A stretch of 64,000 bases of DNA from contig CM059582.1 in NCBI GenBank assembly GCA_030407085.1, forward strand, positions 67,778,501-67,842,500, written 5' to 3'. The position numbers and the translations under genes are program-made. The notes beneath the pieces were generated by a model. The model saw nothing but the letters and a program-made list of their open reading frames with translations, was not told the origin of the DNA and did not search any database. Within the stretch, counting starts at the first letter, position 1. Every line of letters begins with the position of its first letter. Origin of the DNA: Trichopria drosophilae (taxonomy: Eukaryota; Arthropoda; Insecta; Hymenoptera; Diapriidae). Positions 11,128 to 21,411 of this stretch are shown here, in pieces.

Positions 11128-11698
11128 ACAATAACGATGACGACGACGAGATGGAATGCGGCAAACTCCAATCTTGACTTTTATTGTTGTCTATGTTGCT
11201 GTTGTCGTCAGAAGCGGATTTTTGCGAAATCAGCCACTCTCGCAAATTTACAGCATTATTCAGGGCGCACGTGTATTTTTCAGAGACTGTGAGTCCATGA
11301 TAGATACAGAACGTTTCATTCAATCGAATTTCGGCGAACTTTGGAGCATCCGGGTTTTCTTCTAAATTTGTGAATGGTCTCATAATAATTTTCTCCAGAA
11401 ATCTTTTTTTTTGATATCCACGTACGTAAATATGACTCGCATGTCGCGTGATTTCTTGAAGTGAGTGAAATACTTTACACGTGTCTGATTCACCGTCGAA
11501 CCACTCGATCCCGTGATGATGCTCGGAGAGATACGAATTTGTCTTTCGCGAATTGTCAGGTAATTCGGAGAAATTATCGTTCGATCGTAGAATCCAGTGA
11601 CCAATATAGTTTTTCTCGATGCAAACAACAGCGATCTCTTTTGGAATGAAATTTTGCTTTTTGTTTAAAAAACTTTGAACGTCGACGATAAACTCCAT
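10940..11698 (-). CDS. Conserved Polinton-associated protein, possibly exonuclease-like
   Basis: 252-codon open frame; the first ~170 residues look like a folded domain (start MEFIVDVQSF, KEIAVVCIE, HHGIEWFDG, YVRGYQKKRFL, final CALNNAVNLREWL), while the Ser-rich remainder overlaps the protease in a different frame and is probably out-of-frame read-through. The early D-x-Q-x-F next to a KEIA strand, the YVxG-K segment and the late Cys/Ala-rich helix recall DEDD-type exonuclease folds seen in proteins found beside Polinton proteases, but I cannot place all catalytic acids. It is the last gene of the minus-strand block apart from the protease. Function unproven. Confidence 0.5.
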   Translation of the reverse strand: MEFIVDVQSFLNKKQNFIPKEIAVVCIEKNYIGHWILRSNDNFSELPDNSRKTNSYLSEHHHGIEWFDGESDTCKVFHSLQEITRHASHIYVRGYQKKRFLEKIIMRPFTNLEENPDAPKFAEIRLNETFCIYHGLTVSEKYTCALNNAVNLREWLISQKSASDDNSNIDNNKSQDWSLPHSISSSSSLLCVSTETSFSFIAEDCSSEAPNKIANEYETTVTIPSIHPRACERRVSGRSDSSGVDETCGTNR

Positions 11699-11796
11699 AC
11701 TTGTACCGTTATACTCAACTGGGATCGTGTAACTAATGTCAGATTTCCTTCGGTTTCAGCCTTTTAAACGATACAGTGTCCCCTCTCTTTACGAAT

Positions 11797-13044
11797 TTAG
11801 GCATTGTAATCAGTAATAATCTGACGTGAAGAGTCGATTTTTAAAACATTATCGTATTTTGCGTAGACTATACAATTTACGGTATTTTCAAGAGCGGCAT
11901 CGAAGCGTACCTCTATACGTAAGCAACCGCTCTTTACGAGGTTCCAATGAGTAGCGCAACTTGCAGAAAGATCAGACGTTAGATCGAAAACAAACAGACA
12001 ATAGCCATTTGCAAATTCATCCCTGGAGATTTCGTTCCCCTCGTTCATAAAATGAATACCTGTACTTGAAAACAGTGTGTGATACGCTTCCACGAATAGT
12101 TTTGAATTTGTTTTGAAATTTCGGCTGTATAGGTTTGCTAGGTATTTGTGTACCGTCAACGTAGAGCGATAAAAAGTTTATACCGTAATTTTTAAAATTG
12201 AATGGATTAAGTCGACGATCGCCGTTAAAAGCTTTATTGTCGACAAAACCGATAACCACCCTTTTCGGTAACTGCCCTAGAATAACGTTATCAAGTGTAT
12301 CACTCAGTATTCCACTATGAGAGGATACTTCGCTGTAGTATTTGACAAGGTTTTGGCATGTGCGAGAAGTATACCTGGGTTTATCTTGGCTCGACGTACT
12401 AGTAACGTAATATCGTTGATATTGACTGACAATTTTCCATCTACCGATTCGTCCATGAGTGTAAACGAATCTTTAGAGCGGACGAGTCGTAAGCCTATTT
12501 CGACTCCGTTTAACATGAATTTATCCTGATTGAAAATATCGGAGTGCAAATGTCCAATGAGATCCACTGTTTGAGAATTTTCAGTATATTTTTTACGGTT
12601 AGCCAGTCCAACATTATGCGTACTTGACGGTAATGAATCCATATGATCCCCAGTGTCTTTATACCATAGCGTCGAAGTCAAGTGCGAAGATTTTGCCGCT
12701 GGACTGTAATTCAATAATGACTCAATGTACGATCTCTAGGCGTAGGTATTATTCGGTGGTGATACTAGTTTTTGGTTAAAGAAAACATCTACCTGATTAA
12801 ACATTGAATGCAAAAAGTTATTCACAGGCGCGACTTTCGCGTTGTCTTCTGTATCGTTGGGGTGAATACGAGCTTTGAGACTAATCATAGTATGCGCAAG
12901 GTCAATGTACTCATGACCGGGTACAACAAATTCTATCGGCGAGTCATCTGTTAACGAAGAAACGGGTTTATAATGCACCCAGTGCGAGCTCTCGATCGTC
13001 GTTTGTGTTGGAGGTAAGGTGAAGAGGTCGAGCTTGGATTTCAT
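11797..13044 (-). pseudogene. Polinton major capsid protein (double jelly-roll), fragmented
   Basis: Successive minus-strand frames give one protein of about 410 residues: ESSHWVHYKP and the EYIDLAHT strand near the start, FNQVDVFFNQ, LTSTLWYKDT, a LNGVEIGLRLVRSKD strand, then LGQLPKRVVIGFVDN, ANGYCLFVFDLTSDL and a final KSGCLRIEVRF. This is the double jelly-roll capsid protein that insect annotations often list as F54H12.2-like. Lesions: a TAG at 12736-12738 in frame, a frameshift with a small deletion near 12300, and another frameshift near 12110-12140. The capsid gene lies between the pVI-like gene and the protease, a usual Polinton order. It cannot give a full-length protein. Confidence 0.8.
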
Positions 13045-13109
13045 GCACTCGCACGAGTGTGAATGGAGAAATGTAATTATTTCTATTTTTATCTAAATAT
13101 GTCGTTTGA

Positions 13110-13717
13110 TCAGATATTACGCTTTCGTTTTCTACTCCTACACTTTACGATATTTTTCTCCTTTCTCTTCTGAGTTTTCTTCTTCTTCTTTACCGTCTTC
13201 TTCTTTTTCCCTCGAGAACTATTTATCTTTCGTTTCGAAACACGCCCCGAATTGGTTTTGCGTAATTTACCGGCGTTGCGTCGACGACGTCGCTGTGTGA
13301 CATGCACTAACGTATTACCAGATGAATACTGAAAAGGATCTATTTTTGATAAACTTTTATACCCCGAACCAGACATCATTTTTGAAAGTTTCTCTCTTGC
13401 TTTGCTTGTGAGGTTTTTGCCAGATTCTTTGGCGCGATTTCTTAACGATTCCTTGAATGAAACCTTATTCTCGCCGACATCATCGAGAACATTTATTCCA
13501 GCACGTAAGGCCTCTTTACCAACTGCAGTCGCTCCTTCACCTAATAAGGGTAATATACGTCTAAACAATCCTCCGAGAACCCAATTCCGCGACCGCGCTG
13601 ATCCAGAGAACCGACATAAACGTTTTGAATTTGTCGACCTTTACCCAACAAGTTTCCACCAAAACCACTACCAGCCTGTTCGTCGTAGTATGTGATGTAA
13701 TTATTATTATTCAACAT
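13110..13717 (-). pseudogene. Polinton pVI-like basic virion protein, frameshifted
   Basis: A start at 13717 opens a Gly-rich N-terminus (QAGSGFGG, then VYVGSLDQRGRGIG); a frameshift near 13570-13585 moves the sequence to the frame running from 13568 (FRRILPLLGEGATAVGKEAL). The C-terminal ~60 residues are mostly Lys and Arg, as expected for a DNA-associated core or cement protein. The Gly-rich start, amphipathic helix and basic tail match adenovirus pVI/pX-type proteins of Polintons. It lies between the penton and the major capsid genes. Assignment rests on composition and position more than on sharp motifs. Confidence 0.6.
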
Positions 13718-13727
13718 TGTACACCAT

Positions 13728-14571
13728 TCAATATTGTCTTTTAAAGTGAAGAGTTACGGTCAACGTTCCGTATTCGAATGGTATTGGTACCCCTGGGTGG
13801 TTTCTTATATCTATTGTAATTTCGCGAAATCTTTTCGACAAAAGTGGAATGTAATTGGGTGGTGAAAAACGCCTTACCACAGTTTCACCGTAATTATAAT
13901 TTTTTCCGCCTACATTAACGATTCGCAACAAAGTCACTTGGGAATCACCGACAATGTTTGGTTCGCAAATATCGGTGTAGACAAATAACTGATCATGGAT
14001 CGCTCGGGATAAACTAGCAGGATAGTAACGATGTATCTGATTTTTCTTATCAGTTTCTTCCCCCTCTTTACGAGTAATGTTCGCTATATTGGGAAGTCCG
14101 AGAATCCTATTTACCGAACTGTGAAAAAGAAAGTAATGTGATTTTTTATAATCTTTTTGCGCACAAAACGAAGAAACGATGCCCCCGCGTGGATTTGCAT
14201 AATTGAATTGTAAGTGTATGCCGTCTGAAAATTGGTCGTAAAAAACTTTTAGACGATCGTTGATTCCGTCTACAAAATCAGATATACTATTGTAATAACC
14301 TTCGGAAATATTAACACTGGTTGTATCGATAACTTGCAGTCCATCGGCCCCAATCTCCAAGCTTCCATGTGAATGAATTATTATTACGTCTTATATGTAC
14401 AACACTGTAAGGTACGTGAATTTCCGATAATCCCACTAACCAGTTCCCTGTTAATTCAATTTCCTTGGGAAGAACTGTCGTGAATCTTGTAGTTGTATTA
14501 TCGGGAAAATATTTCATACTACTGTTACTGGGTAAAACTAGAAAAAACTCATCCATTTGTGAGTGATGCAC
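13728..14571 (-). pseudogene. Polinton minor capsid (penton) protein, one frameshift
   Basis: The N-terminus (DEFFLVLPSNSS, then TVLPKEIELTGNW and SEIHVPYS) is the hallmark of the single jelly-roll penton of Polintons. The rest runs from 14360 in another frame (YNSISDFVDGIN, FLFHSSVNRILGLP, DQLFVYTDICEPNIVGD, ending IPFEYGTLTVTLHFKR). A one-base shift near 14350-14380 joins the two halves; otherwise the gene is complete at about 280 residues. It starts 3 bases beyond the stop of the integrase gene, suggesting co-transcription. The penton would cap the five-fold vertices of the predicted capsid. Confidence 0.75.
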
Positions 14572-14573
14572 TT

Positions 14574-15677
14574 TTAAAGACTATTTAAACTACTAGCAGA
14601 GATCCACGACTTGAATTTTTCGGGATAACCAACCCAGCTAACAAAGTATTGTTTCTTCGCACCTTGACCTTTAGAGCGAATTACACGGTCAATTTTAAAT
14701 TCTGGTTCTGTTCGGATTTTCGAGACTGCCCCTAGTTCTTTCGGATAAAAATAGCTCTCAATCTCTTCGTCGTTTAAGTCTTCGAGCTCGTAAACCAAAA
14801 GATTTTGACGTTTTAAAACGGCCTTTATACGAAAAATCTCACTCCAGCCTCGTTCGTAGCCTTTCTTGAATGCGTTTTTAGCACTACTGATTCGAACGTG
14901 ATCACCTATTTCATATTTATACGACTTGTGTCTGCTTTTCGAGCGATATCTGGATTCGATATTTTGACGTGCAATGTGGGCGTTGAATAAGGTTACCGAA
15001 GCCGGTATCATTTTTATACTTGTGTGGAAAGAGTTATTGTACGCGTCGGTAATTTTTTGCAAAATATCAACGTAACGCCTGGTATTTTTATGTGTGAAAT
15101 AGCGCCATATTCGCTCCTTCAGGGTACCATTGAACCGTTCAACGATCGCTGTTTTTACATCGGGGTTGCTACGAGTAACGCGAAATTGAATGTCTATTTC
15201 ACGCAGATAATTTTGCACCGCTTTACCGATAAATTCTTTTTCGCGGTCTGTCTGAAGAACGACCGGTGTACGACCATCGTTTCTACCGAAAATTCTTTTA
15301 AACCCGGCGAGAACTTCAAGGGCGCTTTTATCTCGAAGTGATTCGACCCATACATATTTACTCAATACATCTGTGACGACAAGCACGTAGCTTTTATTGT
15401 CGTTGTAAGTCCTCAGAGATCGTAAATCTACGAGATCGACTTCCCAAAGGTCGTCAATATTTGTAACGGAATATCTTAAACGTTGAAAACTTCGTTTGAT
15501 AGGCCTGTGTAAAGTGTAGGCATCTTGCTGATTTAACCACTCGTGAATGTTTTTCTCGGAAAAGCGATGCTTTTTGAAACGAATAATATTTCGGGCACCC
15601 GAGTAGCCGACGGGATGTGAAGGATCGTAGTAGATGCGCTCGAGATCGTTTTCCGTTACATTTCGAGGTCCAGCCAT
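14574..15677 (-). CDS. Polinton integrase with chromodomain, intact
   Basis: 367-residue intact frame. A retroviral-type integrase core is clear: D81 in EVDLVDL, D144 in QTDREKEF and E180 in VERFNGTLKE, with 35 residues between the last two. The N-terminal ~70 residues (HEWLNQQDAY and a basic stretch) precede the core; the C-terminus (about 325-367, FKIDRVIRSKG...YFVSWVGYP) is a chromodomain-like module that could direct integration to chromatin. It is 22 bases overlapped at its 5' end by the upstream gene's stop region and is followed after 2 bases by the penton gene, so it is probably in one transcription unit. It is the only long Polinton gene here without a lesion. Confidence 0.9.
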   Translation of the reverse strand: MAGPRNVTENDLERIYYDPSHPVGYSGARNIIRFKKHRFSEKNIHEWLNQQDAYTLHRPIKRSFQRLRYSVTNIDDLWEVDLVDLRSLRTYNDNKSYVLVVTDVLSKYVWVESLRDKSALEVLAGFKRIFGRNDGRTPVVLQTDREKEFIGKAVQNYLREIDIQFRVTRSNPDVKTAIVERFNGTLKERIWRYFTHKNTRRYVDILQKITDAYNNSFHTSIKMIPASVTLFNAHIARQNIESRYRSKSRHKSYKYEIGDHVRISSAKNAFKKGYERGWSEIFRIKAVLKRQNLLVYELEDLNDEEIESYFYPKELGAVSKIRTEPEFKIDRVIRSKGQGAKKQYFVSWVGYPEKFKSWISASSLNSL

Positions 15678-16611
15678 TCCATCTGTCCTGATTTATCGTG
15701 TTTGCGTTGTGGCGTTTTCACTCTTTCTCTCTCACTTTCACTGTCCTTCTCCTCTTCTTCGCCGCTGACGACACTTTTCGACAAGTCTTTTCGTAATCTC
15801 GCAGCGTTTATAACATCTCTGGATTTTTTACCAAATCGCGGGGTCGCCGCAAGGTTCCACAAAGATTTGTTACCGACGGAACGTTGCGGGATACGTTCTG
15901 CACGAAGAGCACGGATAAACTCTTCGCGACCAACTGGTCGTGCACATTTTCGCGAACGTGTTGCATCGTTGACGAGATCGACAATGTCAGACCCGATAAG
16001 TTCATATCCGTCGATACTTACAATACCTTCACTGTCCCAGGAAATACGTTTCGAGCGATGTAGATGATTTAGTAACTTCAAAGCTTTTGGTCTATACGAG
16101 ATAGGAATACTTTTCAGAATTTTAGAGATAGCAATCGGATTTATCTTTGGAATCATATCCTTTACCTTAGAGGTTGCTTCATCATGTTGAGTCTTAGAAA
16201 TTACCTGTCCACTGTTTAGCGAATTCTGTTTTTGTTGATGTTCCGCCCCCCCCCCCTCATTCTCGATATGACCAATATCTTCAATACCGTTGATATCTTT
16301 TGCATTCTGTACGTTTGTTCGTTTTTCACCCTATAATTGTTTGATGAAAAAATGGAGATATCTTTGAAGCGTTCGAATGTACCGAGCGAGTTTACCACGT
16401 TCATTAAAAATTTTTGCTGCCTCACCGTCTTTAATCTTAAACGTGGAAATATCATCGCAATCAAACGTCTCATTATTTCCACCCTGGAGAATACACGATA
16501 ATTCCTCGTCCAATCTCGAAAGTGCCGTCCCGGGTGTGCCGTTCTCTTATCGTCATTCGCACCGCGTACCTCACTTTCGGGAACTAGTATCATTTTTTTT
16601 GCATACTCCAT
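15656..16611 (-). pseudogene. Conserved Polinton protein of unknown function, frameshifted
   Basis: From an ATG at 16611 (MEYAKKMILVPES) the frame shifts to one giving a LDEELSCIL...KARYIRTLQRYL-type coiled segment around 16513-16331, then to the 166-residue frame 16156-15656 (HRSKRISWDSEGIVSIDGYELIGSDIVDLVND, REEFIRALRAERIP). This order, helical N-terminus then a W-x-x-x-G...I-x-G-S-x-I-x-x-L-x-x-D motif, is a recurring Polinton protein of unknown role. The acidic/Ser tail is low complexity. It overlaps the integrase start by 22 bases. At least two frame changes, one near a C9 run at 16249-16257, make it a pseudogene. Confidence 0.6.
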
Positions 16612-16624
16612 AAGGTAATGTTTT

Positions 16625-17022
16625 TTAATCACTGCTGGTTCCGAGTAATTTCGAGAAAATAGCACTGATAACTGGTGCTAAAAGAATCGGTATCCAATTT
16701 CCACCTGTTTGTAAAAAAGCCGTCTTTTCCGTTTCCACGTACAGCATCCACCAGTACAACCACCACCACCACCACCGATCTGTCTAGACCTTCTTTGACC
16801 CCTTTTCTTCGCAGACAAGACAAGCGTGCGTAAAGTTTGTTTATGCTTTCGAAGTAAACTCTTCTCTCGTGATTTTAAAGAAATAACACCTCGCAGTACA
16901 TTGAGCGCACACTCGCAGATGTATTTAACGAGTTTTTTGTCGGCGGTTTTCAGTAGAGCTTTACGTTGTTGTTTATCAGCACGACACAGAGCGTGTAATA
17001 AAGCCAGATATTTTTTTTCCAA
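16625..17022 (-). pseudogene. Conserved small Polinton protein, frame lost in a GGT repeat
   Basis: The first ~75 residues (LLHALCRADKQQRKALLKTADKKLVKYICECALNVL in part, then a Lys/Arg-rich stretch) match a small basic protein common in arthropod Polintons. At 16747-16785 a run of GGT-type triplets adds Gly and Cys codons and the frame is lost; the expected end, a hydrophobic tail reading ...GGNWIPILLAPVISAIF, is present in a different frame ending at 16625. So the gene is complete in content but shifted, probably by slippage in the triplet run. The hydrophobic C-terminus suggests membrane or capsid association. Confidence 0.6.
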
Positions 17023-17216
17023 AGGGTGAAAAACACGGAAGACTGCAGTATCCTCTTTGTGCAGGATTTCTATCTTTACGATTTATTGTGAGGAGATTAT
17101 TTTTGTTATTTTTATGTTTTCCAACAGTCGATACTGTCATCGCCGCGATTAACCGGATACTGAGAATAATAATTGATTGTGCGCGTTTTTTTTTTTCAAA
17201 TCTTGTTCACTTTTGT
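17023..17216. other. Spacer between Polinton genes
   Basis: AT-rich, no gene recognised. Confidence 0.4.
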
Positions 17217-17907
17217 TCATTTACGTTTCGATACATATGCAACGTGCGGTTGTTCATTCGGAAATATACATGTACGAAATCTAAAATCATCCGATGTGGT
17301 GTGTTTAATATCTAAGAGAAGATAACCGTGCGGGCGATAAGTTGCATCTCTGTAAGCTTCTTGAAGAAACTTTGAATTTTCCGGATATACTTGCCGTGCA
17401 AGATGCTGAATTTGAGCCATGTCTCGAGGATTTTTAAACAAAACTAGGTGATTGGCCTTAAGTGAAATGTCGCGCTGTCCACGTCCCTGGTGAAAAATAT
17501 TTTGCGTTATGAAAATTACACTGAAATTTTTATGATGACTGCCTTAGGTAAAAAGATCCATGATTGTATTACTTGACGATTCGCGCATAAGATCGTTGAT
17601 TATAATCAACTTTTTAAAGTCGTTGTCCTTTGAGTAATCGTCAGGGTTTGGTAAACCTTCTCGGAATTCGATCCCAAGTTGCGCAGCGGTTGACTTACCA
17701 GCTGCAATAATTTTATCACGATATTCAGCTTGCCATTCGCTGTAATAAAAAATCACTCTATCGAACGAGGTATCCCGCCATTAGGGGTAAATTTTTTAAA
17801 AATTTGGTCACGAAAATTGTTTTTCCACATCCTGTAGGGCCACATACCAGGCACGTCCAGGGGTGTTTCCACCGTGTATCCATAGAAACTTTTAAACTTG
17901 ACGACAT
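17217..17907 (-). pseudogene. Polinton FtsK/HerA-type packaging ATPase, broken
   Basis: The Walker A motif VCGPTGCGKT lies near 17835-17865 and a Walker B-like LIIINDLMRE in the frame from 17756. The C-terminal frame (KNPRDMAQIQHLARQVYP, GYLLLD) has the arginine and sensor region of A32/FtsK-HerA packaging ATPases, which pump DNA into capsids. Lesions: a one-base frameshift near 17755-17760 and a TAA at 17544-17546 in an otherwise continuous frame. I place the start at the ATG at 17907 because sequence upstream is a GC-rich low-complexity insert with no match to the family. Confidence 0.8.
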
Positions 17908-18244
17908 TTTTCGAAACGTCTGTACGCGATAGTCTGATGTAAGTGACTGATTTGTCGTAATAATAATAATAGGATATACCGATAAATATACATAACGCGA
18001 AAACATCCATATAATCGCGGCGGCGGCGGCGGCGCGGCGGCGGGCGGCGGCGAGGCGCGTTCTGGGCTCTCGCGAGCTTATCTACCGCGAAAAGCTCCCC
18101 TTCAGCCGCGGCCTTTGCGAGCTCATTTAGCGCGAATAGCTCCCCCTCCCGGGCATTCGCGAGCTTGATTTTCGCGAATATTGAAGATGGGGATCCGCGT
18201 TTGACAAGACTAACCGGTGTCGCCCCCTTCGACAATGCTTGCAA
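17753..18244 (-). CDS. GC-rich open frame with repeated GELFA peptide and Arg tract
   Basis: From 18244 the frame gives LANAREGELFALNELAKAA and EGELFAVDKLARA, two to three copies of a 15-residue unit (45-base tandem repeat), then a Pro/Arg tract from CGG-type triplets (18010-18050). Only 18010-18244 is GC-rich; downstream the frame enters the ATPase out of frame and is meaningless. I do not recognise the repeat. It may be an inserted GC-rich satellite exon-like segment or the N-terminus of a different gene. Whether it is translated is unknown. Confidence 0.35.
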   Translation of the reverse strand: MQALSKGATPVSLVKRGSPSSIFAKIKLANAREGELFALNELAKAAAEGELFAVDKLARAQNAPRRRPPPRRRRRRDYMDVFALCIFIGISYYYYYDKSVTYIRLSRTDVSKNVVKFKSFYGYTVETPLDVPGMWPYRMWKNNFRDQIFKKFTPNGGIPRSIE

Positions 18245-18592
18245 GCGTCTTCAAAACCGAGTTATTGAAAGTATAATTTGTGTCAAGTCAGAAAATCCGA
18301 AACATATGCGGCTACATCCTCTTTCCGGAAATTGCCGTATATAAGTATAAATACAGGCGTAAAGTGAGTATATTATTCGTACACACATGCACACACACGC
18401 ATGCACATACACACCAGGCTAAAACAGAAATAAACGACGACGCTCCAACATCAAAGACCAATGCGACACATCTTAGAAGAAGTGTTCCTTCTGAATGAAA
18501 CATTTGCTTAAAGCTATCAGGTGACAGATGGGCAAGACGTGGGAACTTTAAAAAGTAATTTATTTCAGCTTGAATGATGATACATGTCAATT
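18245..18592. promoter_or_regulatory. Non-coding gap with TATA-like box and CA repeat
   Basis: TATATAAGTATAAATAC at about 18338-18354 resembles a core promoter on the plus strand, followed by a CA/CATG-rich microsatellite (18379-18416). No gene follows on that strand, so the promoter reading is weak. Confidence 0.25.
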
Positions 18593-19316
18593 TTAAAGTG
18601 CAGCATTAAACGTGGTTTTTGTATTTTCGATGATTACTTCTAAGAATAGTACGATAAGTTCATACACAGTTATGTTTAACAAACTATATGCAAAGAATGC
18701 CTTTGACATTTGTGATTTCATGGAATTACACATTTCTTCCCGATTGTCAAAAAGAATTTGTTCGATACGCAAATCGCAAGGTAAATTTTTGTAATTTTGT
18801 GAAAGAAGATGTTTTAGAATTTCATCCTCGATTCGAAATCTACATTTTTTTACATCTTCGAAAATTTCATTGAGCATTTTCATTCGTTCTTCGACACCGA
18901 TCACTATTCTTTTCAAACCGTCAAATGTAGATTTGTGCATTACGATCGAGGGGGTAAAAGTTTTCCTTCTCAATATTCTTGTGTCAGATGCTTCCTTCTT
19001 TTGTTTCTTCCTCGGTGGTGGCTGGTTAGCACTCTCGACATCGATATGTTTTTCAGGTGTTTTCAACATATTTTTATCTTCGGGAAACTTATTCTCGGCC
19101 AGTTGATGATTGGTTATTATAAATTTTTACAACGGGTATGAATAAATCTGCATCCGTAGGTGCCATACCAACACAGAGTCTTTTACTCGATGATTTGTTG
19201 AATGAGTACGTCGTTGACAAAAGCAACGCTGGTGTATTGAGAATACCTGTCTGCACTATAGGCGACATGCGAGCACGCTTTTCATTTGGAGATTGATATG
19301 CTTCTACTTCCGCCAT
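18593..19316 (-). pseudogene. Polinton-block hypothetical protein, probably one frameshifted gene
   Basis: The frame from 19316 (MAEVEAYQSPNEKRARMSP, KRLCVGMAPTDADLFIPVVKIYNN) stops at 19089, but a neighbouring frame continues through 19069 (MLKTPEKHIDVES, PPPRKKQKK, then a helical C-terminus of about 100 residues with a hydrophobic end). I read these as one ~235-residue protein with a shift near 19115. The PRKKQKK stretch could be a nuclear localisation signal. It is first in the minus-strand block. I do not recognise a family. Confidence 0.45.
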
Positions 19317-19725
19317 CTTGCCCCCGATTTCGACAGAGAATAATGGCGAATGTGTCGATGGTTTTAAAATTTTGGAAACTCAAAATTTTGAGTTTCTTGA
19401 TACCCAATTTGAGTAGCGAGGGAGTGTATGTCATCCGTATTTTCACCATTTTGGTCTATAGTGATCTTTGATCAGTTTCAAATATTTCTCCCAATTTTTC
19501 ACTCACTTTTTCATTAGAAACGCCAATCAATCAATCGACACACTACTCCGAGCACGTGCACTATTTTTATCAAAAGCTTGCCACTACACACTTTTTCACC
19601 GAAACCTCCCTTTTAACTATGCGTAATCGACTGGGACATTTCTTACTGTTCCTCGTGCTTAAATACACTACCCTTTGCATCGACAACAATAAGTAAATCG
19701 TGCACATACACACACGCATACACAT

Positions 19726-19761
<36 letters not shown>

Positions 19762-20761
19762 TACAGAATACTCATAATAGTTGAGACAAATTGTGTGCAA
19801 ATTTAATAATTATGTATATGTAATTTTTTTAAGAAATAAAGAAAAATTCAACGTTACAGATGATGCAAGGACTTCGTGGACGGTCCCTTTGTGTTTTCGA
19901 AGATTAATGCTGTAGCGTTATGCGTATATCTTTCGATCTTTTAAGCGTGCCCTGTTGGGAAATCTCTCTTTCAATATGGCACACCGTTACCGACATATTT
20001 CGCATATTACATATCTTTTTTTTTTGATCAATTGAAAGCGTAGATTTCCATTAGTCTAAATACCAGTTTGGAGGTGTCTGGCCCAATCTCGTATATCGAC
20101 GACCTAGTTTTTAAATTTCACACAAATTTTAAAAACCTGTTACTCGTTAGTGATGCAATGAGGGCTTTGACCTCTCCCTTGTCATGTTGTAAGTTAAAAT
20201 TCACCTTTCAGAATTTTCTCTCGTCGGGGAAATCTATCCATCAATATGACCGTCGTCTTGACAGGTGGTTAGCGTAACTCAATGATCTCCAATAGCGACG
20301 AAACCGATGAGTCCCTTCACACAAAACTGCTACGACCATTTTAAAATTAATTTAGAAAATCCTCTAAGCAGGTCTCAACGCGTTTAAAAGACCTAACGTC
20401 GACCCCCTGATGCGCGGGACCTGCCGGCTAAGACAAGTCCGTTTATCCTACATATCAATTACAAAATTTGTTCCATCTAGCATCTATATTTTCATTTTCT
20501 CGTTTCGTGACATGATGTTCCGAAATCCTTCTTGACCTACATATTTTAAACACAGATTTTCATTCATAAGGTGGAAAGTCTTGTTTTGTCTCTCTTCCTA
20601 TGATATAATCTTTTCTAGACTGAGTGAATAGACATTTTTCCTGGTGTTCTAAATACTAGTATAAAGTAAATGTGTCTAATTCTCAGAATATTTATCGCAC
20701 CCAACTTGATCGATTTTTCTATGCTATGAATATTCCAGTGTTGTCAGACTTTAATGATTCG
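19317..20761. other. Polinton non-coding gap with AG microsatellite and weak direct repeat
   Basis: No gene is supported. There is an (AG)n run at 19727-19756. Words around 19860-19990 (GATGCAA, GGGAAATCT, TCAATATG) recur at 20145-20260, a diverged direct repeat. The retroelement insertion site is at the right edge. Confidence 0.5.
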
Positions 20762-20765
20762 AGGT

Positions 20766-21388
20766 TGTTACGATCGTACGATCATAACGGTCGATTATGG
20801 GTAAATTATAATATAAAGTATACGCGATAATTATAAGAAACGAGACTCTCCATATCCGGTCTCGCGCAAAGATGTGAAATCGGATAATTATCGCGTTGTA
20901 CTCTTACATTTCAATTAAAACAATAGCTAAGCATTTCTTCGGTGGGAAGCTGCAAACGTTAGCAAATTGCTTGGCGACGGACGAGAGTTTGGGACGACAA
21001 AAAAATGTGTCCTCAGCGGGTTCCCAGGAAGGAAACATGCGGACGTCAGCAGGAAGGCTCGGCGACTTGGGGTCTTCGCCGATGGACTTTGCGACCAGTA
21101 TATGATAATTAGACATCGAACGTCGGACAGGACAGACTTTTGACGGAACTCTGACCCGGAACGTCGCGATCTTAAGTCAGAGACCCGGGCTCGGTACTTA
21201 TAGCGCGAACAATCGGAACCACCGTACAAAACGTCGCGATCTTAAGTCAGAGACCCGGGCTCGGTACTTATAGTGCAATCGGAACCACTGTACGGATGCT
21301 GGGCGCATCGAGAAAATAAACTAAAAACAATTATTCGCGCTTTCGTTTCTTTTTATTCGCGCGTTACGTTTATCAAGAAACGTAACAA
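20766..21388 (+). repeat. Left LTR of the gypsy-type element, with internal tandem duplication
   Basis: 623 bases, matched over most of its length to 31025-31566. A ~68-base segment (ACGTCGCGATCTTAAGTCAG...GGCTCGGTACTTATAG) is duplicated in tandem at about 21161-21285; the right LTR has only one copy. Confidence 0.85.
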
Positions 21389-21395
21389 AATTTAA

Positions 21396-21411
21396 TGGTG
21401 TCAGAAGTGGG
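21396..21411 (+). other. Primer-binding site, tRNA-Leu type
   Basis: TGGTGTCAGAAGTGGG starts 7 bases after the left LTR. It is complementary to the CCCACTTCTGACACCA 3' end that I recall for animal tRNA-Leu. Confidence 0.65.
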
